A stretch of 5,258 nt of DNA, taken from NCBI GenBank assembly GCA_025997935.1, contig BNVG01000127.1:1-5258 (forward strand). Direction: 5' to 3'. Position 1 is the stretch's first letter; each line of letters opens with the position of its first letter. Positions 1-5,258 of the stretch are shown here, piece by piece. Both the position numbers and the translations under genes were made by a program. Below the pieces are notes generated by a model. That model did no database searches, was not told the origin of the DNA, and saw nothing but the letters and a program-made list of their open reading frames with translations. The stretch comes from Synergistales bacterium (GTDB taxonomy: Bacteria; Synergistota; Synergistia; Synergistales; Aminobacteriaceae).

Positions 1-580
1 GGATACAAAAAACCTGAAGATGAGGGTTTCTTCATCGATGGCCTTCGTGAAAGCTCTTGGAAACATGGGCGCCGGATATGGCATGTCTATGGAGACCGTT
101 CCGTGGGCGGAGATCTATAACGCCCTCTCCCGAGGCGTCGTTGACGGTATGTGGAGCATGTGGCCGTCACTTGTCGACGAGCGTCACGCCGAGGTCATCA
201 AGCATTACACCGACCTTCAGTTTGGCTGGGACGCCAATAACATCGTCATCAACAAAGACCTCTGGGACAGCTTGGATCCCAAATATCAGGCGGCGATCTA
301 CAAGGCCGGAGCCGAGGCGGAGCAGTATTTGAACAACCTGTACGAGGCCGAGCAGGCGGAGTACGTCAAAAAACTTGAGACCAACTATCCCAACCTCACT
401 ATTACCTGGTTGACCCCCGCCGAAAGGGCCGTTTGGCGCGAAAAGGCCAATATGCCGGCAGTTTGGGCCGAGCTTTGTGACCCGTGGCTTGAAAAAAATT
501 GGCCGGGTATGAACATGAAAATCAAGATACTCGCCGAGTTGGACGACATTAGAGAGCGGGTCGAAGCGAAGAAGAAATAG
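1..580 (+). CDS. dctP: TRAP transporter substrate-binding protein DctP (3' part, truncated at left edge)
   Basis: This is the C-terminal 192 residues of a DctP-type periplasmic binding protein. The frame is already open at base 2 (Asp-Thr-Lys-Asn-Leu-Lys-Met-Arg), so the ATG at base 20 is internal and the true start lies outside the window. Full-length family members are about 320-350 residues, so the signal peptide and first lobe are missing. Seen: an LKMRV stretch, whose Arg matches from memory the conserved carboxylate-binding arginine of TRAP binding proteins; then VPWAEIYNALSRGVVDG, the typical family segment; then the charged helical C-terminus ending in Lys-rich residues. After GVVDG the sequence is MWSMWP, where many relatives have an acidic or Gln-containing stretch, so the ligand cannot be guessed. 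The protein binds a solute outside the membrane and delivers it to DctQ/DctM encoded next. The family call is firm; the substrate is unknown. Confidence 0.93.
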   Translation, partial: DTKNLKMRVSSSMAFVKALGNMGAGYGMSMETVPWAEIYNALSRGVVDGMWSMWPSLVDERHAEVIKHYTDLQFGWDANNIVINKDLWDSLDPKYQAAIYKAGAEAEQYLNNLYEAEQAEYVKKLETNYPNLTITWLTPAERAVWREKANMPAVWAELCDPWLEKNWPGMNMKIKILAELDDIRERVEAKKK

Positions 581-620
581 CGGCTGAAACGGGTATTTTC
601 TGCGTTTCCATATATGTCGC

Positions 621-662
621 GGCCGGTCGCGTCCATAGGTTCAGAGGATGCGACCGGTTTTT
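621..662 (+). terminator. Terminator-like hairpin between dctP and dctQ
   Basis: Bases 623-634 pair with 646-657 in a 12-bp stem (11 Watson-Crick pairs and one G-U) around an 11-base loop. The outer 8 bp, CCGGTCGC/GCGACCGG, are perfect and GC-rich. Two further G-U pairs are possible at 621-622. Five T residues follow at once (658-662). This is the form of an intrinsic terminator, 40 bases after the dctP stop and 37 bases before the dctQ start. I see no clear promoter between it and dctQ, so partial readthrough is inferred: it would give more dctP mRNA than dctQM mRNA, and the hairpin could also protect the dctP 3' end. A weaker 6-bp hairpin (586-591 with 603-608) lies just after the dctP stop. 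Confidence 0.8.
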
Positions 663-686
663 GTAAATTGGCCGTGGTCTGCAAAA

Positions 687-692
687 AAGGAG
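687..692 (+). promoter_or_regulatory. Ribosome binding site that fixes the dctQ start
   Basis: AAGGAG lies 7 bases before the ATG at 700. The TTG at 694, in the same frame two codons earlier, is only 1 base from this site and is a poor candidate, so the ATG is preferred. Confidence 0.75.
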
Positions 693-699
693 CTTGGGT

Positions 700-1227
700 A
701 TGAAAACAATATATCTGTCGTTCGTCAAGTGTGTGGCGATTCTCGAAAACGCGATAGCCGCCTTCGGACTCATGTTCGCCACGTTTTTCACCGTATTGCA
801 GATAATAAACCGCTACTGGGTGCATTATGAGATAATGTGGCTTGCCGACCTTACTCTTTACATCTTCGTGTTTGGGTCTATATTTTCGATAGCGCTCACG
901 ACGAGAGAAGAAGCCCATACCTGCGTGGATGTGTTCGTCGATATTCTGTGCAGAGGAGAAAAATCAAAAAAGTTCAGCAAAATTATCATAAACCTCGTAA
1001 GTCTGGGACTCCTTTGCGCGCTGTTTCCCATTTTCTACGCGTATTTCCTGAGGGCTTTGAAGTTCGACGAGTGGGGGACATTGGTTCCGTGGTTCAATAC
1101 AAGCTGGTTAGTGGAGACTATTTTTGTGATGTTCATCCTGAACATCTTTCATATCGTCCATAACACCGCCCTCCATATTATCGGCTTTTGCAAACTTTGT
1201 TCTAAACTCGAAACCGGAGGTGCTTAG
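700..1227 (+). CDS. dctQ: TRAP transporter small membrane subunit DctQ
   Basis: This 175-residue protein has the length and layout of DctQ, the small four-helix subunit of TRAP transporters in the inner membrane. Hydrophobic segments lie at about residues 11-33, 46-66, 93-116 and 134-157. The first ends in IINRYW, and the second runs through MWLADLTLYIFVFGS to TTREEAH, matching the family pattern of an Asn-Arg-Tyr end to helix 1 and a Trp/acidic face before helix 2, followed by an Arg and a His. DctQ packs against DctM and helps dock the loaded binding protein. The ATG at 700 is chosen because AAGGAG sits 7 bases upstream. The stop is 3 bases before the dctM ATG, so the two are almost certainly translated from one message. 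DctQ sequences diverge strongly, so the call rests on size, helices and position between dctP and dctM. Confidence 0.9.
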   Translation: MKTIYLSFVKCVAILENAIAAFGLMFATFFTVLQIINRYWVHYEIMWLADLTLYIFVFGSIFSIALTTREEAHTCVDVFVDILCRGEKSKKFSKIIINLVSLGLLCALFPIFYAYFLRALKFDEWGTLVPWFNTSWLVETIFVMFILNIFHIVHNTALHIIGFCKLCSKLETGGA

Positions 1228-1230
1228 GAA

Positions 1231-2571
1231 ATGACAATCGGTTTGACAGTGGCGCTGCTTGTTTTTCTGGTAGGCCTGCTCTGTAGCATTCCTTTAGCCT
1301 GGCTGTTTATGGGGGCTCCATTATTCGGCTCGTTGCTTGATAGCTCGAATTACGCTTTCATATCAGGAACGTTCTACCACGCCCTGAACAGCTCCACAGT
1401 TATGGCTATTGCCTTTTTCGTCTACGCCGGAAGCCTTATATCAGACGCCGGCTTAGCTGACCGCATCGTGCGTTTTTCTCACGCGCTTGTGGGCCGTATG
1501 CGCGGCGGCATGGAGGTCGTGGGCATCGTGGCCGCGGTGTTCCTCGGCGCGTTGACCGGTTCGTCCATCCCCGTCATTTCCGCGCTTATTCCGCTTTTGG
1601 TTCCGCGCCTGAAGAAGTATGGATATGAGCCCAAGTACACCACATCTGTGCTCTGTTCCTCCAGTTTCCTCGGTTATCTTATTCCTCCGAGCGTGCCCGC
1701 GCTTATTTATTGCCTCATGGCCCAGCAGTCCGTCTCGGCGCTTTTCCTTTCCACGGTGATTCCGGGACTCATCCTCGCGCTCGGATACGGCATCCTCAAC
1801 TACTTCATCTGCCCGCAATATATAAGGCCGGAGTTAATCACCGAGGAAATTGCAGAGGCTCCCTTAGACTTCTTCTCCAGAGCGAAGGAGTTGGGCGCCG
1901 CTTCATGGGTCGCTATTCCCGCGCTGGGTTGTCCGGCGCTTATATTAGCCGGCATATACGGCGGGCTTTGTACGCCTAACGAGGCTGGAGCCATCGCCGT
2001 GGTCTACTGCATGTTCATCGGTTTTTGCGTGTACAGAGAACTCACCCTGAAAAAATTCTGGTCAGCGACGATGAGTTCATTGCTTTCCCTCGGGGTCATA
2101 GCGATACTTATCGGGGGCGGCACCGTGCTGGCGCGCTACCTTATTCGGGTCGGAGCGGCGCAGGCCGTGGCGGGCTTCATGCTCGGCATGTTCAGTAGCA
2201 AGACCATGATTCTTCTCGCCATGAACGTGTTTTTCCTTATTCTCGGAATGTTCATGGAGGCCACGCCAATGATGATCCTCGGCGTGCCGTTGATTCTCCC
2301 CCTGATGACGGATCTCGGCGTGAACCCCGTGCACCTCGGAGCTATCATCATCGTGAATGTCGGCCTTGGCGTCGTCACACCGCCGTTTGCGATGTCCATA
2401 TTTGTCGGCTCGCGCCTTTCGGGGTGCAGTTACGGAGAATTGGTGCCCATCATGCTGAAATTTCTTTTCTTCGTCGGTATTCCCGTACTGCTGCTTACCA
2501 CGTACGTTCCGGCTCTGTCCTGCTGGTTGCCGACCCTGCTGTTGGGGCCTCAGATCGTAGGCGTCTGGTAA
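1231..2571 (+). CDS. dctM: TRAP transporter large membrane subunit DctM
   Basis: This 446-residue, very hydrophobic protein is the transport-channel subunit of the TRAP system; relatives are usually about 425-450 residues with 11-12 membrane helices plus re-entrant hairpins. Family marks: the first re-entrant region LTGSS (108-112), followed by IPLLVPRLKKYGYEPKY and then LIPPSVP (150-156). In the second half come FMEATP (341-346), GVNPVHLGAI and VVTPPF (381-386). The GSS and TPP regions belong to the two scoop motifs that hold substrate and sodium in characterised TRAP structures, so ion-driven import is inferred. ATG 1231 has GGAGG at 1216-1220, a spacing of 10 bases, lying within the end of dctQ. 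It is the last gene of the operon and converges on the minus-strand gene to its right. The substrate is not evident; in this family it is often a carboxylate, sialic acid or amino acid. Confidence 0.96.
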   Translation: MTIGLTVALLVFLVGLLCSIPLAWLFMGAPLFGSLLDSSNYAFISGTFYHALNSSTVMAIAFFVYAGSLISDAGLADRIVRFSHALVGRMRGGMEVVGIVAAVFLGALTGSSIPVISALIPLLVPRLKKYGYEPKYTTSVLCSSSFLGYLIPPSVPALIYCLMAQQSVSALFLSTVIPGLILALGYGILNYFICPQYIRPELITEEIAEAPLDFFSRAKELGAASWVAIPALGCPALILAGIYGGLCTPNEAGAIAVVYCMFIGFCVYRELTLKKFWSATMSSLLSLGVIAILIGGGTVLARYLIRVGAAQAVAGFMLGMFSSKTMILLAMNVFFLILGMFMEATPMMILGVPLILPLMTDLGVNPVHLGAIIIVNVGLGVVTPPFAMSIFVGSRLSGCSYGELVPIMLKFLFFVGIPVLLLTTYVPALSCWLPTLLLGPQIVGVW

Positions 2572-2598
2572 ACAAAGTCGCCAAGCGTACTCGCGCAT

Positions 2599-2635
2599 AG
2601 CATAGCAACATCCCGCAAATCTATGTTGCTATGCT
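2599..2635. terminator. Inverted repeat between convergent genes, possible bidirectional terminator
   Basis: AGCATAGCAACAT (2599-2611) is perfectly complementary in reverse to 2623-2635, giving a 13-bp stem with an 11-base loop. A second pair, GCCAAGC at 2580-2586 with GCTTGGC at 2633-2639, overlaps the right arm and allows an alternative fold. The hairpin lies between the 3' ends of dctM and the cysteine-synthase-family gene, where it could stop transcription from both sides. Neither side has a T-run, so it is not a classical intrinsic terminator; it may instead slow polymerase or stabilise RNA ends. Confidence 0.55.
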
Positions 2636-2650
2636 TGGCTCGGGTCTTGT

Positions 2651-3616
2651 TCAGTCTTTCAGAGGATAGAGATCGGTGCTAAGGTATTTGAAGCCGCTGT
2701 CGCAGATGACGACGGCGACGGTTTTGCCTTTCTCGGCTCCCTGAAGTAGTTTTCTGGCCGCGGCTACGTTGGCTCCGGCTGAGAACCCGCAGAAAATACC
2801 CTCCACGCTCGACAAAAGACGCGCGCTTTCTATAGCTTCTTCATCGGAAACGGAAACGCAACCGGTGATAAGCGAGCGATCCAGAAAGGGCACCTCTCGG
2901 GCGTATCCGCCTCCCTGAATATGGTGTCCCGCTTCTTCTTTGGGCTTCTCTCCGCTGTAATAAGGAGCATTCGCGGGTTCGATCAGATAGCAGCGCGTTT
3001 TGGGCTCGTGTCGCCTCATGGCGGTCGCGATGCCGGCAAAACCGCCGCCCGTCCCGACGAAATCGGCTATCGCGTCGATTTTTCCCTCCGACTGTTCCCA
3101 CATCTCGTCGCCCGTCGTCTCCTGAGCAACCGCGTTGTCGGCGTTATGAAACTGTCCCACGCAAAAAGCTCCCAGCTCTTTGGTAAGACGCTCCGTTTCC
3201 TTTATGACCAAATCCAAGTCCGCCGCGCTGACCTCCCCCGGTTTAGACCCCGGCGCTTGATCCACCCTAACGACCTTAGCGCCAAACGCGTTGGAAACGC
3301 GCACTCTCTCAATAGAGTTGCCCTTGGACATAACAGCGATGAAGGGATAACCCAGAAGAGCGCAGACCAACGCCAAGCCATTGCCCGTGTTCCCGCTCGT
3401 CTCCTCGATGACGGTCTGCCCGCGCTTCAGCAGGCCCTTACGCTCCGCCGAGCGGATCATTCCGAGGGCTATACGGTCTTTTTTGCTACCCGACGGGTTC
3501 AGGTTGTCTAATTTCGCGAGGATGCGCCCCTTGATCTTCCAATGTTTCGCAAGACGTTCGAGGTTGACGAGAGGTGTGTTGCCTATAGCTTCCAATATAC
3601 TCCCCATCACTGCCAT
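2651..3616 (-). CDS. cysK: PLP-dependent cysteine synthase-family enzyme
   Basis: This 321-residue protein is a fold-type II PLP enzyme of the cysteine synthase/cystathionine beta-synthase family, close to the usual 300-330 residues, cytosolic. In order: IGNTPLVNL (11-19); NPSGSKKDR (40-48), where Lys46 should bind PLP; TSGNTG (73-78), the substrate carboxylate loop; QFHNADN (155-161); GTGGG (188-192), the PLP phosphate loop; HIQGGG (232-237); and GFSAGA (277-282). The likely reaction is replacement of the acetyl group of O-acetylserine by sulfide to make cysteine. Two positions are off: the phosphate loop is GTGGG rather than the common GTGGT, and TSGNTG is followed by Asn where Ile is common. 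A cystathionine synthase or cysteine-degrading role is therefore possible, and the symbol is family-level only. The ATG at 3616 has AGGGGG (3626-3631) 9 bases upstream; a Met at codon 4 is less well placed. It has its own promoter and is not tightly coupled to dnaJ. Confidence 0.9.
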   Translation of the reverse strand: MAVMGSILEAIGNTPLVNLERLAKHWKIKGRILAKLDNLNPSGSKKDRIALGMIRSAERKGLLKRGQTVIEETSGNTGNGLALVCALLGYPFIAVMSKGNSIERVRVSNAFGAKVVRVDQAPGSKPGEVSAADLDLVIKETERLTKELGAFCVGQFHNADNAVAQETTGDEMWEQSEGKIDAIADFVGTGGGFAGIATAMRRHEPKTRCYLIEPANAPYYSGEKPKEEAGHHIQGGGYAREVPFLDRSLITGCVSVSDEEAIESARLLSSVEGIFCGFSAGANVAAARKLLQGAEKGKTVAVVICDSGFKYLSTDLYPLKD

Positions 3617-3634
3617 ACGCGTATGCCCCCTAAA

Positions 3635-3706
3635 ATAGTATTAGTGAGATGCAAAAAACCTCTGCAAAACACCTATTTTGCTCATAAAGCAACTCAATAA
3701 TACTAT
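3635..3706. repeat. Short inverted repeat flanking the cysK-like leader
   Basis: ATAGTATTA at 3635-3643 is the exact reverse complement of TAATACTAT at 3698-3706. The outer copy overlaps the predicted -10 box of the minus-strand promoter, and the inner one lies just upstream of the ribosome binding site. The two arms are 54 bases apart. They could be paired protein-binding sites, but the region is AT-rich and chance is a real alternative. Confidence 0.3.
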
Positions 3707-3724
3707 AAATGGGCTTGCTGTCAA
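3697..3724 (-). promoter_or_regulatory. Sigma-70-type promoter for the cysteine synthase-family gene
   Basis: Read on the minus strand, a perfect TTGACA (-35, 3724-3719) is followed after 16 bases by TATTAT (-10, 3702-3697), which matches TATAAT at five of six positions. Transcription would start near 3690 and leave a leader of about 73 bases. This is the strongest promoter match I found in the window. It lies in the 199-base AT-rich gap (3617-3815) after dnaJ. Confidence 0.75.
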
Positions 3725-3763
3725 TGTTTATGAAATTTATGTATTAAATCATCATTGTAATCC

Positions 3764-3790
3764 TTCGCGCCGACATGCCAAGGGCGCGAG
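3764..3790 (-). terminator. Weak hairpin downstream of dnaJ
   Basis: CGCGCC at 3766-3771 pairs with GGCGCG at 3783-3788, extended by one A-T and one G-U pair, with an 11-base loop. It lies about 25 bases after the dnaJ stop on the minus strand. No T-run follows directly, although the next stretch is AT-rich, so termination here is only a suggestion. Confidence 0.35.
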
Positions 3791-3815
3791 AGCCAGTTCG
3801 ATCGTTATTTGACGT

Positions 3816-4955
3816 TTACCCTAAAACAGCTTTTTTGACCTTATCGAACAAACCTTCTTCTTTATGCTCCACGGTATCGCCCATTTCTTTGGCCAAGCTC
3901 TCTATAATGCCTCTTTGCTTGTCTGTAAGTTTAGTCGGGATATTTATCAGGACGTGCGCGTAAAGGTCGCCCCTGCCTCGCGCTCCGCGAAGGCGCGGCA
4001 TACCCTTGCCCTTTATCTTCAAAACCCGTCCGTGTTCCGTGCCTGCGGGGACGCCCACTTTTTCCCGCCCGTCTATCAGGGTTTCCACCTCTACTGTAGC
4101 GCCCAGAACAGCCTGCGGATAGCTCAGAGTCAGATATGTGTGCAAGTCTCCGCCGTCGCGCTCAAACTTTTCGTGGCGCGCGACATCCAAAACCAAGAAG
4201 AGGTCTCCCTTTGGGCCGCCGTTTACCCCCAGCTCCCCCTCGCCTGTAACGCGAAGGCGCGTACCTGTTTCGACGCCCGCCGGGATTTTTACCTCTACTT
4301 TATGAACCTTACGAACCACTCCGCCTCCGCCGCATTTCTCGCACGGCTCCTCGATAATTTTGCCCGTGCCGCCGCACTTAGGGCAGGCGTTCAGGCTGAC
4401 GAACTGCCCGAATGGCGTGCGGGCCATGCTCTCCACCTGTCCGCGCCCGCCGCACGTGTCGCAGGTCTTTGGCTTTGTGCCGGGCTTAGCTCCGCTTCCG
4501 CCGCACGTGTCGCACTTGTCTTGATTTGGGATTTCGAGGTTGCGCGTCGTGCCGTTTGCGGCCTCAAGGAGCGTCACGCGAAGCGACATCTCAAGGTTCG
4601 CGCCGCCGCGCGGCGCGTTCGGGTCGGCTCTGCGCCCGAATCCGCCCATACCGCCTCCGCCGCCGAAAACCTGCTCAAACAAATCGCCAAACAGGTCGCC
4701 GAACCCTCCGTTGAATCCGCCTCCGCCCCCAAATGGACTCGAGTCCGCGCTACCGAACTGGTCGTAGCGCGCGCGCTTCTCAGGGTCTCCTATGACGGAA
4801 TAAGCCGCGTTTATTTTCTTGAACTTCTCCTCAGCCGCCGCGTCCCCCTGATGTGTGTCGGGGTGATATTGGCGGACGAGCTGGCGGTACGCCTTTTTTA
4901 TGTCGGCCTGCGAGGCGTCCCTCGGGACGCCGAGTATTTGATATAGGTCTTCCAA
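3816..4955 (-). CDS. dnaJ: Type I chaperone DnaJ (Hsp40)
   Basis: Complete DnaJ, 379 residues from the TTG at 4955, within the usual 370-390. It delivers unfolded proteins to DnaK and stimulates DnaK ATP hydrolysis in the cytosol. Seen in order: a J domain (about 2-67) with HPD at 31-33; a Gly/Phe-rich linker (about 75-107) with repeated Phe-Gly-Asp-Leu-Phe; four CxxCxGxG zinc-finger repeats with paired cysteines at 148/151, 165/168, 191/194 and 205/208, giving two zinc sites; and C-terminal substrate and dimerisation domains through residue 379. All eight cysteines are present, so it is type I. The longest frame starts at GTG 4964, but that codon overlaps the ribosome binding site. TTG 4955, 6 bases after GAGGTG, gives MEDLYQILGV, the normal DnaJ N-terminus. 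No dnaK or grpE is in the window, and I see no CIRCE heat-shock operator upstream. Confidence 0.97.
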   Translation of the reverse strand: MEDLYQILGVPRDASQADIKKAYRQLVRQYHPDTHQGDAAAEEKFKKINAAYSVIGDPEKRARYDQFGSADSSPFGGGGGFNGGFGDLFGDLFEQVFGGGGGMGGFGRRADPNAPRGGANLEMSLRVTLLEAANGTTRNLEIPNQDKCDTCGGSGAKPGTKPKTCDTCGGRGQVESMARTPFGQFVSLNACPKCGGTGKIIEEPCEKCGGGGVVRKVHKVEVKIPAGVETGTRLRVTGEGELGVNGGPKGDLFLVLDVARHEKFERDGGDLHTYLTLSYPQAVLGATVEVETLIDGREKVGVPAGTEHGRVLKIKGKGMPRLRGARGRGDLYAHVLINIPTKLTDKQRGIIESLAKEMGDTVEHKEEGLFDKVKKAVLG

Positions 4956-4961
4956 AAACAA

Positions 4962-4967
4962 CACCTC
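4962..4967 (-). promoter_or_regulatory. Ribosome binding site that sets the dnaJ start at TTG
   Basis: GAGGTG on the minus strand is a full match to the anti-Shine-Dalgarno core. It is 6 bases from TTG 4955. The in-frame GTG at 4964 lies inside the site and the TTG at 4961 abuts it, so neither can use it. Confidence 0.75.
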
Positions 4968-4976
4968 TGACTTCTA

Positions 4977-5004
4977 AAAATAAATTTTTATTGACCCCTT
5001 ACAA
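4977..5004 (-). promoter_or_regulatory. Alternative dnaJ promoter inside the inverted-repeat arm
   Basis: On the minus strand, TTGTAA (5004-4999) and TATTTT (4982-4977) are 16 bases apart. Transcription would begin near 4970, leaving a very short leader that still holds the ribosome binding site. The match is weaker than that of the upstream candidate, and the AT-rich sequence makes chance matches likely. Because it lies in the repeated arm, the same elements occur in the other direction at 5192-5219. Confidence 0.3.
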
Positions 5005-5022
5005 CCGCGCTATAACCGAGTA

Positions 5023-5051
5023 ATAATACTATGATTTTTCGTTATTTACAA
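5023..5051 (-). promoter_or_regulatory. Candidate dnaJ promoter
   Basis: On the minus strand, TTGTAA (5051-5046) is followed after 17 bases by TATTAT (5028-5023), with four and five matches of six to the housekeeping consensus. The predicted start near 5016 gives a leader of about 60 bases. The promoter overlaps the last codons of the upstream gene. Its -10 block, ATAGTATTATT, is identical to that of the cysteine synthase-family promoter. Confidence 0.5.
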
Positions 5052-5185
5052 ATCGCTCCGCGAAAAACAGCCTCAGCCTCGCGAGCGACGCCGCGATGTC
5101 CTCCGGTAGGTCGGGCGCGGTTTCCCGGAATGTTTCAGACAACGCCTCGATGTCCTCTTTCTTAGGGTTGAACGCCGCGCGCCTT
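5029..5185 (-). CDS. C-terminal fragment of an unrecognised protein upstream of dnaJ
   Basis: The minus strand is open to a TAG at 5031-5029, giving 51 codons outside the inverted repeat. They begin RRAAFNPKKEDIEALSE, run through LPEDIAASLARLRLFFAERF and end NNEKS. Third codon positions are mostly G or C and the peptide is charged and helical, both signs of a real gene with the same bias as dnaJ. There is no ATG or GTG; the only possible start is a poorly placed TTG at codon 15. The gene is therefore most likely cut off at 5185, where the repeat begins. The frame stays open through the repeat to 5258, but that part is AT-rich, has no coding look and duplicates the dnaJ leader. I do not recognise the family. 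Its stop is 73 bases upstream of the dnaJ start, so the two may be neighbours in one transcription unit. Confidence 0.65.
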
Positions 5186-5258
5186 GCGCGGTTGTAAGGG
5201 GTCAATAAAAATTTATTTTTAGAAGTCAGAGGTGTTGTTTTTGGAAGACCTATATCAA
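5186..5258 (-). repeat. Right arm of the 73-bp inverted repeat, at the window edge
   Basis: This is an exact reversed copy of 4938-5010. Read on the plus strand it holds the dnaJ leader, the GAGGTG ribosome binding site (5229-5234), the TTG start (5241-5243) and the next codons Glu-Asp-Leu-Tyr-Gln, then leaves the window. It could be the start of a second, rightward dnaJ-like gene, but an artefact at a contig end explains it equally well or better, so no separate gene is called. Confidence 0.97.

Larger units (their letters stand above)
4938..5010 (+). repeat. Left arm of a perfect 73-bp inverted repeat
   Basis: This arm covers the first six codons of dnaJ, its ribosome binding site and the leader upstream. 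It is identical, base for base, to the reverse complement of 5186-5258. Pairing stops at 5011/5185 (T opposite T). The other end is set by the window edge, so 73 bp is a minimum length. Confidence 0.97.

Noticed and set aside
385..918. A 177-codon minus-strand frame crossing dctP, the gap and dctQ
   Set aside because: It runs antisense through two convincing transporter genes and the terminator hairpin, and its product has no recognisable features.
2077..2598. A 173-codon minus-strand frame opposite dctM
   Set aside because: It is antisense to the conserved C-terminal half of DctM; its His/Arg/Asp-rich product is what reverse reading of membrane-protein codons gives.
2921..3511. A 196-codon plus-strand frame within the cysteine synthase-family gene
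   Set aside because: It is a shadow of the minus-strand enzyme, which carries all the expected family motifs; the shadow product is Arg-rich and unlike any family I know.
3864..4946. A 360-codon open frame on the plus strand, opposite dnaJ
   Set aside because: It is the antisense of a complete, well-conserved DnaJ. Such frames arise from the GC-rich third positions of the real gene, and the product is low-complexity Ala/Arg/Ser-rich with no recognisable domain.
4991..5016. TTGACC and TATAAC as a plus-strand promoter
   Set aside because: The spacing is only 14 bases, too short for a normal promoter, and no gene follows on that strand before the repeat arm.
4965..5060. A CIRCE heat-shock operator upstream of dnaJ
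   Set aside because: I looked for TTAGCACTC and its inverted partner with a 9-base gap and found no acceptable match.
5031..5165. A small plus-strand frame starting ATG at 5031 between the repeat arms
   Set aside because: It has no ribosome binding site and lies opposite the better-supported minus-strand gene fragment.
1..5258. CRISPR array, tRNA or rRNA gene, or insertion sequence
   Set aside because: I see no regularly spaced direct repeats, no tRNA-like cloverleaf or rRNA sequence, and no transposase. The only long repeat is the inverted pair at the right end.

Overview
The window looks like a short piece of a bacterial chromosome, probably a small contig: it starts inside a gene, and its right edge falls inside an inverted copy of sequence from about 250 bases earlier. 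The genes are dense with moderately high GC, and the gaps between them are AT-rich. A TRAP uptake system, a cysteine-synthase-family enzyme and a type I DnaJ with a TTG start would suit an anaerobe such as a member of the Synergistota. That is recall-based inference with low confidence; no rRNA or other marker gene is present.

Left half, plus strand (1-2571): a TRAP transporter operon in the order dctP (3' part only), dctQ, dctM. The substrate-binding protein DctP captures a solute outside the membrane and hands it to the DctQ/DctM membrane complex, which moves it inward using an ion gradient. A strong terminator-like hairpin with a T-run lies between dctP and dctQ. It could let most transcripts stop after dctP, giving more binding protein than membrane subunits. 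dctQ and dctM are 3 bases apart and should be translated together.

Middle (2572-3815): dctM converges on a minus-strand PLP enzyme of the cysteine synthase/cystathionine beta-synthase family. The 79-base gap holds a perfect 13-bp inverted repeat that could end transcription from both sides. The enzyme has its own near-consensus promoter in the AT-rich gap separating it from dnaJ.

Right part (3816-5258): a complete minus-strand dnaJ, with J domain, Gly/Phe region, four zinc-finger repeats and C-terminal domains, probably starting at TTG 4955. Upstream are a likely promoter and the last 51 codons of an unrecognised gene. A perfect 73-bp inverted repeat (4938-5010 and 5186-5258) then copies the dnaJ leader and first codons, reversed, at the window edge, cutting off the upstream gene. 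I think a fold-back chimera or an assembly end effect is most likely, but a real invertible 175-bp segment or a second divergent dnaJ-like gene cannot be excluded from this sequence. I see no convincing new biological system; this inverted repeat is the observation most worth checking.
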